A stretch of DNA of 64,000 bases from Vanilla planifolia (taxonomy: Eukaryota; Streptophyta; Magnoliopsida; Asparagales; Orchidaceae), in contig CM043878.1 in NCBI GenBank assembly GCA_023846275.1, forward strand, positions 9,307,501 to 9,371,500. The letters are read 5' to 3'. Below are positions 39,705 through 50,968 of the stretch, piece after piece. Under the pieces are notes generated by a model. That model worked only from the letters and a program-made list of their open reading frames with translations. It did not search any database and was not told the DNA's origin. The position numbers and the translations under genes are program-made. Position 1 is the first letter of the stretch, and every line of letters starts with the position of its first letter.

Positions 39705-41447
39705 AAGCTTCTTCACTTCTCTATTTTGGCATGTGGCTTGGCTTTTTATAATAAAAGTGGGTTTTAGCTATGTTAATGATGTATGAAATTTTATAATAAA
39801 AACATAGAGCAAGAGCTCGTCTTCTATTTATAATCACTCTCTTGTTTCCTTCTCACTGTGTTTCTTTGTTGTCTTTCTTGTATTCTATTCATGGTGAAGT
39901 CTCCTACTTTCTTGTTAATTATGAACAAGTTTCTAAGAGGAAGAGACGAAGGAAATGAAGCAAGCAGGTATGTGTTATGCCTTACTGAAATCAGTTAAGT
40001 AGAAAGTTGGAAATGAAGCATTGGAAGAGAAAAAAAGGAAGGAATACAGTCATGTAGTTGTTAAGAAAGCTGTGTACTGGTTTTAGTTCCTTCTTAATTA
40101 TTTAAGTTTTTATTTTCTTTTCTATAAAAATTAAGTAAATTATTTTTGGATGATAACTTAGAATATTTTAAATTTTATTTTCAATTTTTTTCTATTGAAA
40201 ATATAGGAAAATTTTTCTTTTGGGTGGCACCCATTTCATGAGGACTCTATGTGTTGTGAGTAAGGTCTATATTTGATATAATGGATACAAGTTTAGCACG
40301 ATTCAATTGAATTTTGGAATGCCTAAGAAAACACAAAAAAAATTAAGAATTAAGAAGTAAGCATATAGATAATGTAGGGTTAAGCAAAACATTTGTCACA
40401 TTAAACTCCTTGTTCTCTCCTCTGAGTTTTCATGTCTCATGTTGATGAGTGTTCGCAAGGAAGAACTTATAACTAAAAAAAAATGAAAAACTCTTTCGTG
40501 CCAAGCCATAAGTTTTTGTGCTCTGCAATCCTCATTGTCATACTCTAGGATCGAAAGATTTTCACCATAAAAGATTAAACAAAACTCAATCACAACAAAA
40601 GTCAAGTCTACTAGTTTTGGGCTTTTGTATACTAATATGATAAACAACATAATTATGCTTATTAAGAGACATAGTAATGCTCTGAGCTTAACATGTTATA
40701 ACTTAATGCGATGCCAACCTACTGATAAGAGAAGTTTTAGTGAAATTGCATACATTACACATTGAGCTCTTGCATTATTTTTAATTATTGACAATTCTTT
40801 GTTAAAAAAAATTATGATATAATTATTGAAATAATTAAATGATTAGATATTATACCTTATGTATTTGAATACCACCAAAACCAAAAATGATCACATAAGT
40901 TTAATTATCTCCAAATGTAATAATATTCTTTTCGACCATGCTTCCACAAATAATTTTTTTTCCCCAAACTTGCCATTAATAATAATCACCAAATAAATTC
41001 ACTCGATTATGTTAACCTTACATGCCATACTTTTATACATTACAATATATTTGATTATGTCATTATTTCAACTAAAATCATATTAAGCTTAAAAATTGTT
41101 CTTAACATACAATTAATGGTAAGATAAAATAGATAAAATCGATAATTATGCATAAAATAATGTGTCCAATTTACAAGCAAGAACAAAATAGGATTTTTTT
41201 GTTAAATAATTTTAAAAATACTTTTTTATTTTATTTTAAAACTATAAAATCTATTGAATTTTTTTTATTAAGTAATAAATATCAGGTAGTGGTTTTTTTA
41301 TGGCTTTTCAGGGTTTTCTTTAATTTCAATCAGAACCGTAAATGAAAAGATAAATAAAAATAAATATTTTATACAACAATTTATGGAAAAAAATACCCTG
41401 AAATAAATTAAAAGCCTTGAGGACAATTTTATAATAATATTTAATTC

Positions 41448-41470
41448 TGACGTGTCAGCGTCTGCAGTTA
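41448..41470. promoter_or_regulatory. ACGT-core motif cluster in an orphan GC-rich patch
   Basis: TGACGTGTCAGCGTC (41449-41463) combines a TGACG bZIP-type half site with ACGTGTC, the core of ABA-response elements. The surrounding 80 bp (to about 41530) is markedly GC-richer than its flanks. No gene start is visible beside it, so its role is uncertain. Confidence 0.25.
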
Positions 41471-42498
41471 ACTGCCGTTTATTTGTACGTTATTGGGGGC
41501 CACCTAATATTCCTCCAGGAACCAGAGCTCGAATATTTCTTCAAATTATTTCAAGAAATAAAAATTATTTGGGGTTTCTTTAAAAAAAAAATAAAATTTA
41601 TGAAGAAAAAAACGTTTTATTAATATAAAAATATTTTATATTTACTCATTTAAATATTCTTAGTGCTACAAGAAATCATTAAAAAATATTTTAAAAAGCA
41701 ATTCACATTAAATTTTTTGTGTAAAATTATTATATTTTTAATATCATTGAGACAAGATAATTAATCTCTATTTGTATTAATTATCTTTTTAAAAATATTT
41801 TCACAACATCACTTTAACAAATTGTTTCATATGGAAAAATTGTTCTTCAAAATATTTTATAAATTTATATTATTAATAAAAATAAACTTAACATAACAAT
41901 TCAATGCGATAAATGCCATTGTGTGATTAGGTTTTAGAAGGATATATAAAGTTTGTAAAAAAAAAAGAAAAAGGAAAAATGTGAATTTTATTATATAATG
42001 CAATTATCACTTTTGTATTTCAATTATTTCTCAAAAATTATTCCTAGTTAGGTATATTCATGTATTTATGTATGTATCTATCATTTTTTTAAATATATTG
42101 ATGTTATTATAAAGTTAGATGATGATATTATAGTAAGAAATGAAAAATATAGTCTAAATCATAATAAGAATGAGAAAAAAAATTTTCTTAGATATTATCA
42201 TTGGGATTGACCTATATATGACAAAAGTGTGAAAATGTACTTATTTCGCAAAGCTTATCTAGAGAAGAAAAACCATAACTCAAAGAATGTATTGCACCTT
42301 AACCAAGGAGGAAGGAGCCCCAGAGGAGCGTGGTGCACCATTTTGAATGAGCATGTACTAATTATGTGAAGATGTACAAAGGGTCGTCATGGTATGAATT
42401 GCTAAGTGTTGTTTTGGAAAATGGTGATAAGAGAAAATGGTCAATTAATCAATGTAATGGTTGGAATTTTCCTAATTGTATCACAAAGTCATTCTATT

Positions 42499-42670
42499 GC
42501 TCAAGAGAAGAGTAACTTTTAAGAGAATGGAGAAAAGTTGAAGAATGATCTTCAGACCCAAATTGTCAATCTTAAAACACACATTAAGAGATTGAATGAG
42601 GTTAAGAGGCATCAAGCAAAAGCCAACATACAATTAAAAAAGAGATTGTTTCCTTTCATTAGAATTTAAG
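42499..42670 (+). pseudogene. Unassigned coiled-coil-like fragment
   Basis: A plus frame reads as a Lys/Glu/Leu-rich heptad-like peptide (ENGEKLKNDLQTQIVNLKTH, continuing to about 42660) preceded by a stop. It could be debris of a retroelement structural gene or of a host coiled-coil gene. No domain confirms either. Confidence 0.25.
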
Positions 42671-44399
42671 ACACAATGATAGTTGATATTCTTAATCAGA
42701 GGTATGGTATAAAGCCAAGTAATTGCTCCTTAAAAGCCTGACCATCAATGTGAAGATTTTCAGAGGAAAAACATGGAGTGGTTGACAAGTAAAACAATAA
42801 GAAAAACAAGGTCTATAAAACTTTGAGGCACTTCAATTTTTTAGAAAAGTGTCATGAAATACTATAATAATACACATTTATTTTAGAATTTTCTCAATGC
42901 AACTTGTAATCAAACTATTAAGTTAGTCAAGCTTAAGAATAGTGATGCTAAAGATGAACTATCAAAAAAAAAAAAAGATAACAAAGAGTGCCTCCTCTAA
43001 GCATTCATCTAATTTGTTAGCAATGTAATTTTCTAGCCTACAAATAATATTGGAGTTCTCTTCAATGTTTCATCCAAGCATTTAAGCACATTGTTAATTC
43101 ACCATTGAGTTTTTGCATGAAATGTTTTTGAAATATTTTTAGATTATTGAACATACAATTTGTCATTTATAAATCTACCTTTTAGTCCAAGGATTAAATG
43201 TAGCTTTGAGCATTGTTTATTTGACAATAGTTAACAACATTCAAAAACATTATTATTAAAACTCATCGAAAATACATAAAAAAAACATGTTGTCATTACA
43301 TATTGCTCTCAAAAAAGGTTCTCATGATTATATTCTAAATCACAATAAAGAAACTAAATATATTGAGAATTTAAATTTAAAAGCCAATTGGGTAATGTTA
43401 AGATTTAAAGCTTCCAATTTAAGAGATACTATGTCCAATCTTTGTGGAGATCATCAAATTTAATCATGATAAATGAAGTGTATCATAATTTGAGAGAAAT
43501 TTTTAAAATCACAAGCACCTGTTAAGCATCCTAAGTGCTTACTCTATTTTAAACCATTGATGCAATCAGTTTGATCACCTTCTTACACTTTTAGTGCTCA
43601 TCTCTTTCAAATATCATATTTTCAAGTTTTCAAAACAAGTTTCGATGAAAAGCATTGTTCAATACTTTGTCGAGCATATTTATTTTAGACATCAACTATA
43701 GTTATGTCTTACCTCATGTTGAATTGCAAAGGGTTTAACTTGAACTCCGTCATTAAGAGTGAGTTAGTTGAGAAAGACCCAAGACCAAGAGTCGAGGTTG
43801 AGGGAAAATTGCGTTTATAATGAGATTTTCTTATATAGACATTTCATTTCATTTCAAAGATAACTTTTTTTTTTTATCTTCTAGCTCTCTGGAAATATTC
43901 CTGCCTAATCAACCTTGAAGAAAATGTCAATTTATTCGGATTTAGATGGAGAAAAAGCAAAAATGGAAGTAGTTGTGGTTTCAAGATTTTTTTTCCAATT
44001 TTAGCAGAACAAGTACGATCATCCATTTGACATTGCATCTATTATTGAGGGTCACCTAACTCTTACTAGAACGCTCTATGTAAGTTCACATGCAACTTCC
44101 AATATATCAAGAAGGCTACAAGGCTTGCCTTCAAGAGGCAAAAAATGCCTAGGCGACGAAGGAAATTGCAAATCCAAAGCTCCTAATGCAACAACACAAC
44201 TTTTATTCACGAGGCGAGCGAGTCCACAACGATTTAATCTATCACAGAAAGTTCAAGTAATAGAGTTTCCACTATAGTGATTAATACAAATTTCCATAAT
44301 CATTAAGTTTGTTTTAAAAAACCAAAAGAAACCTTCTACACTTTCCTTCAAGAATTGTTTGCAATAGAAAATGACTCAAACGAGTTTTATATTTTTGAA

Positions 44400-45075
44400 A
44401 TGGCTAAATTCTTTAAAGTTTTCTAATGCAAAACTAGTTATTGCAAAAACACCCCTTATGACAATTTTTCCATGACAATTTAGTCGATTGCATAAAACCT
44501 AGCCATCACATTAAACACCCCTTTGTGGGAGATTTTTTAAGATAGCTAGATTTGTTATAAAAAATGTATATGGGGTTCTAAGGCTTCCTTTTTAGGGTTT
44601 TTTATAATTGAACTAACAAAAAATAACCCCATATTACAGATTTTCTATGATGGTCAAATCTAAAACAAAAAAACTCCAAGAAAGGTTCTAAAGTTTCCCT
44701 TTTGGATTATTCTATGATATAGTTGTCAAAGAAAAAATCCCTTCTAAAATGTTTTTGAGATAGCTAAGTCCAACATAGAAAACCCTAAGGGAGGTTCTAA
44801 GTCTTCCTTTTTAGGGTCTTCCTCGATGAAATCAACCATTGGAGAAAGCGATCTCTTGTAGGAGGTTCTTTGTGACAGCTAAATCCATCACAAAAATAAC
44901 TCAGATAAGGTTCTAACCTTCCCTTTAGGTTTTACACAACAAAATTAGTTATTGCATTAAGTTTTCTATGACTATCAAGTTTGTGACAAAAAGTTCTAAT
45001 AAATGCTTTTGATCTTTCCTTTTGGGATCTTAGTTACTAAAATAATCCTCAAAGAAAATATCTTATGAATTATAT
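44400..45075. repeat. Decayed tandem repeat, unit about 110 bp, 5-6 copies
   Basis: GGTTCTAA followed by a TTCC-TTTT block recurs at about 44574, 44684, 44793 and 44909, with a partial copy near 44998, a spacing of 109-116 bp. Between them lies a TATGA-TAGCTAAATC-ACA segment that also recurs. The copies are clearly diverged, so this is an old minisatellite. Confidence 0.75.
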
Positions 45076-45321
45076 ACTCACTAGTATTTCTTTAGGTATC
45101 CCTTCTCTATCGTCTCTTCCTAGCTATCCTTAACATCATGATTCTTATATCTCCAACAATCGCTAAGCCATGATTGTTATACTTATAAAAACAACCCAAC
45201 CCATATTTTCAACCATAATAATCCTTCTATTGCCTTTCTTAATCTAATTATTGTTATTATGATTTTAAATCTTTATGATCTTTCAACTTTTTAAACTGGC
45301 TATACATACCCTCTAAAAAAA

Positions 45322-45409
45322 AGAACGATATGCTATACCATCGCTTGATTCGTAATGCTATGTTAAAGAACGATATGCTATACTATCGCTTGATTTGTAA
45401 TGCTATGTT
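45322..45409. repeat. Tandem duplication, 44-bp unit, two copies
   Basis: AGAACGATATGCTATAC, an ATCGCTTGATT segment and GTAATGCTATGTT occur at 45322-45365 and again at 45366-45409 with two or three differences. It is a small, fairly recent local duplication. Confidence 0.9.
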
Positions 45410-46370
45410 GAATAACTTAAAGGGATATACCATTGATGAGAGAAAACAAAAATAACACGTGTGAAACAAAGTTGTGTTCTAAGAAATTTCGACAAAAAAT
45501 ATACTTTAAACTTAAAACTACCACTCTCTCTTCTTTGCAACGGTTCTCTAAAGCTAAGATATAAAAAATAAGAGATTTATAGATTTAACATTTGTTTTCC
45601 TTTTATTTAGATTTATTTCTATGCTTTTGAGGTTCAAATAGATCTACATGTACTAACACATTAGGCTCCTACTATTAAGGAGAAAATAATTCAACATTCA
45701 TAGATATAACAAAAAATTCAATTAACATAACCTAAAATAATATCTCTTAGAACATAACAATCAAATCTATCAAGAGTTTTGCCCTTAAGACTATCATAAA
45801 CAAGTATCCCCAAAGACAAAAAAAAAAAGAAAAACTTGCCATAGTCTCATCTATGCATAAAAAATAGTGAATTCTCAACACCATCAACTATCAGATTTCT
45901 CAAGAGATCTTCCCTCGAGCAGTCCTTCCTCGAGGCTATATCGATCTCTAGCATCTTTATTAAGGGGAGTTTTATTCGATACCATCGTCTTGAGAACACC
46001 ATGATAAAGAACAATAACTTTTCTACACCCAAATATACAATCAATAAGTTAAAAGAACAATATAAAGAAAAAGGTGAGTACTAATGCTTTACATATTGCA
46101 ATAAATTCAAGCAGTTAACAATAACTTAGAAGCTTTACAGCTGCCTTTGATGGATGGATAAAGTAGAAATCTAGCAAATAACAATTCAATACATAAAACA
46201 TAGTACCCCACAAACAACCTTATTAAATTTACCTCTCTTGTTTAACTACAATTCCCCCATGTGGGAGAAGGCAGGAACTCAGATAGAGATCATTCACCAT
46301 TGCTTAACAACTAGAACACTGCAACCCATCAACAAGTAAACCAGTTCGGTGAATCCTGACACATTCATGT

Positions 46371-48135
46371 CTAAGTTTTCTGCTCAAAAGCAGCAGAAAT
46401 GGAAGATTGCTCATCCTCAGTCCAACCCATATTAACAGACAAGTCCTCCACGGCAATCTTCACCACATCTCTCCTAACTCCTATGTCGGTAACATATCTT
46501 CCAGCACAGTACATCCCAGCCGTGATGGTCGCCATCCCCACCGGCCCCGCCATTAGCAACTTAAAAGGGCTGGAAAGAATGGCCGCCAAAGGAATGCCGA
46601 TGGCCGAAGAAGCCTGCCCGCTGCGTCCCACGCCCTGATCGTCGATGGGGAGGAGACCGGTCTTGCAATATAGAGTGAAGTCCTCGCAGTTGTTCTCAAA
46701 CAGGTCGTAGTTTCCGAAACCATTCTGCAGCAGGTACATTGCTCGATGGATGACCGTCTCCGGTGGGTCGGAGTTGGCCGTCGTGCACGTGCCGCCGCGA
46801 ACTCTGGACAGAAACACGGACGATGGCACGCCGTATTCGAAGGAATAGAGAGATCCTTTGTCCAGGAAGCAGTCCAGGCATGACAGTATGACGCCGCTGT
46901 TGCGATGCTGGAAGCCACAGTCTGGAAAGGTGGGACAGGTTGACAGAAGTTCGGGTTTTGAGGTAGAGATGGACGATGAATCAGTACTTGCAGATGTTTC
47001 TTTTTTCCTGGTGAAGTGAACTACCTTATGACCCCCAACATAGATCCCTACAAGTAAATGAAGTGTGAAAGGCCAAACCAAGTGAGCTTAACCATGGCAA
47101 GATATGATTCCACGTGATGAGTATCAATTAGAATAATACAATCAATTGATGTTCTAAAGGGGATGCGAAGAGAAGATGAGATGCAAATGGCAGAAACTCC
47201 AAAGCATGGCACATGGTCTCATTACAGATCCACATGCTGAAAAAACAAAAGATTTCAACAAAGCATGGAAAAGGAATTGATACGTATAGTAATATAAGCT
47301 AACACATGTTAAGTTATAAAGCAGTGGACATCATAAAGAAAAAGAAAACAGCATTATGTAGACTTCACAAATAAATCAAGATTATTGATGGAAGAAGATG
47401 CACAAATGAATTAGTCGCAATCGTTTACAAAAGAGAAAGAAGAAGGGAAGGTACAATGAATCACTGCTATGTTGATTGTCTATGAACCACGCTGCTTTGC
47501 CAAAAACCAAACAGATGAACTACTTCAACCAATTTAATCAGTCGATTTTTTTTTCCAAACAATGCAAGCCATAAAATTAAATCCATCAATGAGAACAACG
47601 CAAAGAACAATTAAGATAGAGTTTTCGATCCAAGTTAAGAAAAGAAGCTAAGTTTCTTAGGAACAAAGGCTGTCCTCCGAGCATCACGCAAGCTACGAAA
47701 ACGGAATCCAGCAAATGCACGCGGAAAAATTCCATGAATGGTGAAAATTTTCAAAAGAAAAAAAAAAAAAAAAATCATCTTGCAATCTTGCCATCAAGGT
47801 TCATGAAATTCAGCGACTACCAAATTATCCGATCAGCGAATCGATCTCCCTGTTCTGCTGAAGGCCAATCTCCCCTACTTGGCAACTTCGAAATTCGCGC
47901 CTAGAAAAAATCCCTGCGCAGATTCAAGCATTTCTAGGCGCAAAAAGAAAGGAAACGAGGGGGGACGAGCACTATAACAATCGGAGAAAAACCGAAATCC
48001 CCAATCTGAAAGCAATGGGGATCAGTGGATGGGGAACTAACCATGGTGGGAGTAGGTGTAGAAGGCTCTCCAAGTATAGATGTGGTCTCCGGCCTTGATC
48101 TCCGACCTCTCCACTCTGTTCGATAGCAGACCCAT
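46371..48135 (-). CDS. LRAT/NC-domain protein (2 exons)
   Basis: Exon 1 is 48135-48042 and exon 2 is 47047-46371, joined within a Gly codon, giving 256 aa. The protein has the full LRAT (NlpC/P60-related) layout. [11 protein letters not shown] leads into HHGIYVGG with His31, then VVHF with His42, and NNCEDF with the nucleophile Cys152. A four-Cys cluster and hydrophobic segments near residues 173-212 (a GIPLAAIL segment and a [16 protein letters not shown] segment) suggest membrane association at the C-terminus. LRAT-domain enzymes in animals are thiol acyltransferases or phospholipases. The plant members are usually annotated 'NC domain-containing' and their substrate is not established, so an acyltransferase role is inferred from the triad only. 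The exon 1/2 intron is about 1 kb. Confidence 0.93.
47048..48041 (-). other. Intron of the LRAT gene
   Basis: The donor is GTTAGT after CATG (48041-48036) and the acceptor is TTGTAG (47053-47048). No coding content was seen. It contains a poly-A run near 47757-47774. Confidence 0.8.
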
Positions 48136-48799
48136 CCTTCTCCTCTCCCTCTTCCCCTCCGCCTCCCCTCCCCTTCCTGTCGCAGATGAAGTCTGCGCTT
48201 CCCAATAGGTTAGCTTACCGCAGCCATGTCCATTCCCAGGTCATAGCAATTAACAAGATGATGTACGCAAATTAATATAACTGCGTCACCTACCGGTGAT
48301 ATCACTCGCCATTTGCACATCTCTAAACGGCTCAGTAGTGTTCGTATCAATACAAAATTGGGTGAGTTAGATACGCTTTATTGATGTTAGTTTAGCAATC
48401 ACGTTTCTAAATTATTTAAAACCTAATGTGAGATTAGGATTCATTTCAGAAATTAGCCCACATTGAGTTTTTTTATTTTATTTTCATATAATTAATTCTA
48501 TATTAACCATTGTATGAACATTAAATTACTTTTCAATTTTTTTTAAAAATAAATTAGATGTATAATAATTATTAAAAAAATAAATTTTTTTAACAAACAA
48601 AACCTTTGTTTCGAAAATTATATTTTAATTATAATTATGATGATTTTATCATCATCAAAATATTTTTATATTAATTATTTATGTTATATATTTTTTATTT
48701 GATATTATCTTATACAATTTATCTGCTAAGCTTTTTGAAAATTTATTAATATATATATATAATATATAATACATTTATTGAATCAAGAAAAGAAGATTC
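48136..48799. other. 5' flank of the LRAT gene, then AT-rich spacer
   Basis: About 48136-48330 is moderately GC-rich and is the likely promoter and leader of the LRAT gene (minus). The remainder is AT-rich up to the tandem array. Nothing else was recognised. Confidence 0.6.
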
Positions 48800-49661
48800 T
48801 GATGTAATATATGACGAAACTATGGAATCCATGATCATCAAAAAGGATTGCTAAGATTGTTGAAGTAATCATTGCAAAAAAAAAAAAAAAGAAAAAAAAA
48901 AGTTATATCCATGATCATCAAGAAAGATTGTTAAGATTCCTGAATTACTCCTTCAAAAAGAAAAGAAAGAGAAAATATTGGCTAACAATTAGAATCATCA
49001 ACAAAAATTGCTGAGGTTGTTGAAATGCTGCTTGCAAAATAAAAGAAAAAAAAAATAAGAACTAGCATCCAAGATCACGAAGAAAGATTGCTAAGATTCT
49101 TGAATACTCATTGCATAACAAAAGAAAAAGAAACAACGAACTGAGATCCAAGATAATTGAGAGATTGCTAAGGTTCATGGAGTACACTTTGCAAAACAAA
49201 AAGAAAGAGAAACAAGAACAACCATTCGGGATCATTAAGAAAGATTGATGATGTTTTGAAGTATTACTATAACAGCCTTAGTTTTCTTTATTTTATTTAT
49301 TATATTTTTTAGAAAGAGCGCTTTGAGACGAGTTTAATGATGTTTAATTTGTAATTTTTGGAGCTCTAATGAATAAATTATGAATTTTTAAAGATTTGAG
49401 ATAAATTTGTAATGTTGATGATAGATTTGTAATTTTTAAATGTCGGCTTAGTTCAATTCGATTTGGCGGATGATATATTTGCAAATACCAAATTTAGAAG
49501 GGGTTTTCTGCAAAAAAGGTGGTTCACGAACCGAGGGCTTATCGGTTTTGACTGCGTTTATAAAAGCCGACCCAGGTGCGTTTGGAAAAGCACTTCTAAG
49601 AAAAACGGCGGCGAAGAGGTTGCTGGAGTGCGACGGCGAAATTTCGGAGAACAGCTTAGAG

Positions 49662-49787
49662 AAGTTTCGGCACGCTATAGTAACATCCAACGAGGAATTC
49701 CGTGAGCATTGGCACGCGACTGTGACGACTGACGAGGATTTCCGTAAGTTCCGGTATGCGACAGTGACGACCGGCGAAGGTTTCCAT
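49662..49787. repeat. Three 42-bp direct repeats in the GC-rich part of the LTR
   Basis: Units start at 49662, 49704 and 49746. They share a G-CA-GCGAC-GTGACGAC-GACGAGGA-TTCCGT pattern, with a fainter earlier copy near 49627. The unit is a multiple of three, so plus-strand ORFs through it show a 14-residue repeated peptide (RYATVTT-type). No function is known. Confidence 0.75.
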
Positions 49788-49974
49788 AAGGTAAGAAATA
49801 ATTTCTTTGTCGTCGGGGTTGTGTAAAGCTTTCCGGTGAGCGGGGGAGACCGAGATGGTGGAGGCGGAGCTGGATTCGACCGACTCAGCGCGTGAAACGG
49901 CCGATTCAGCGCCGGCGAAAGGGTTCGGTTTCGCCGGACGTACAGGAGAGAGAGAGAGAAAAAAAAATAAAAAA

Positions 49975-49978
<4 letters not shown>

Positions 49979-50029
<51 letters not shown>
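49979..50029. repeat. (AT)n microsatellite inside the LTR
   Basis: About 25 uninterrupted AT units follow (GA)n and A-rich tracts. The Ile-Tyr repeated peptide seen in minus ORFs over this region is an artefact of the microsatellite. Confidence 0.97.
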
Positions 50030-50030
<1 letters not shown>

Positions 50031-50767
50031 CATGAACCGGTCCAGGCTTTGGACCGTGTCGCGTCGCTGAACCGGGTGCGCTGGGTGCGGCCGGTCCACG
50101 CGACGTGAAAACCAGCGAGAAACAAATAGTGGAAATTAAGAATTTGGATTTTTCATGTTTGGAAATAGCTTTTAGAAAGCTTTTCGGCGCGGGCGGTCCA
50201 ACGCCCGCGTAAGCCAATTTTGGGATTTATTTTGGAAAGCTGTTTGGGAAAGCTTTTAGGAAGTTGGATTTTTGGCTGTTTAGGATTTTTGGCTGTTTGG
50301 GAAAGCTTTTAGAAAGCAGAATTTTTAACTATTTGGGAATAATTTTAGAAAGCAACTTTTGGCAAATAAGCATATTTTAACTTGATTATGTTTGCACTAT
50401 GGCCTTGTAGGACATCAAGAAAACCAATTAGAAGTTGACAAGAAAATTTGGTACAACAAATCGAGGTAGATAAATTCCTAACCCTGTGATGTAACACAAT
50501 ATCAGATGTTTTTATATACTTTTCTTACTGTTATAGAATTTTGATTGTTGCATATGTTTATGGCATAAAAAGGAAAAAATAGTATAATATGGATTACTTA
50601 TGCATTTGCATGAAAACTGAAAAGGAAGAAATAATATGATATGATAATGAAATAAAAATGAATAAACAATATGGAAAGAAATGTCTTTTGATATGGCATA
50701 ATTGTTTGGAATTATGATTGAAATGGTAGCAAATAAAAATGGGATTCCCAGAGAACATTATCTTCAC

Positions 50768-50968
50768 CACTAGGCCCAGCGTGTTGGATCGCAGGGTATC
50801 GATCTTTGGATCAGATATCTGCCTAGTGTTATGTGCTATGACTCCATGATGACTACACCAGGCCCAGCGTGTTGGATCGCAGGGTATGGTACCATACCTG
50901 CCTGGTGGCACTAGGCCCAGCGTGTTGGATCGCAGGGTATCGATCTTCGGGTCAGATATCTGCCTAGT
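50768..50968. repeat. Three hairpin modules with shared core inside the LTR
   Basis: Modules start at 50768, 50856 and 50909. Each begins CAC(T/C)AGGCCCAGCGTG, continues TTGGATCGCAGGGTAT and closes with an arm complementary to its own start: GCCTAGTG (50821-50828), GCCTGGTG (50900-50907) and GCCTAGT (50962-50968). Module 2 differs from the others at one position in each arm and the two changes pair with each other. Inner stems also fold; module 3 can form a C(TTCG)G loop, and module 2 has the 16-bp palindrome GGTATGGTACCATACC. Confidence 0.85.

Larger units (their letters stand above)
39705..46370. other. Intergenic region between the Dof and LRAT genes (6.7 kb)
   Basis: No gene was recognised. 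It includes the Dof 3' flank (to about 39.85 kb), a GC-richer patch at 41448-41530 with ACGT-core motifs, a possible old coiled-coil fragment (42499-42670), tandem repeats (44400-45075 and 45322-45409) and a weak minus ORF (45847-46044) without a known domain. The rest is AT-rich. The last few hundred bases hold the LRAT gene's 3' flank. Confidence 0.6.

Noticed and set aside
45847-46044. 65-codon minus ORF near the LRAT gene
   Set aside because: No recognisable domain. It lies downstream of the LRAT gene's 3' end and is not connected to it.
49448-50217. Long minus-strand ORFs with repeated Ile-Tyr residues
   Set aside because: They run through an (AT)n microsatellite and 42-bp repeats inside the LTR; composition and context explain them.
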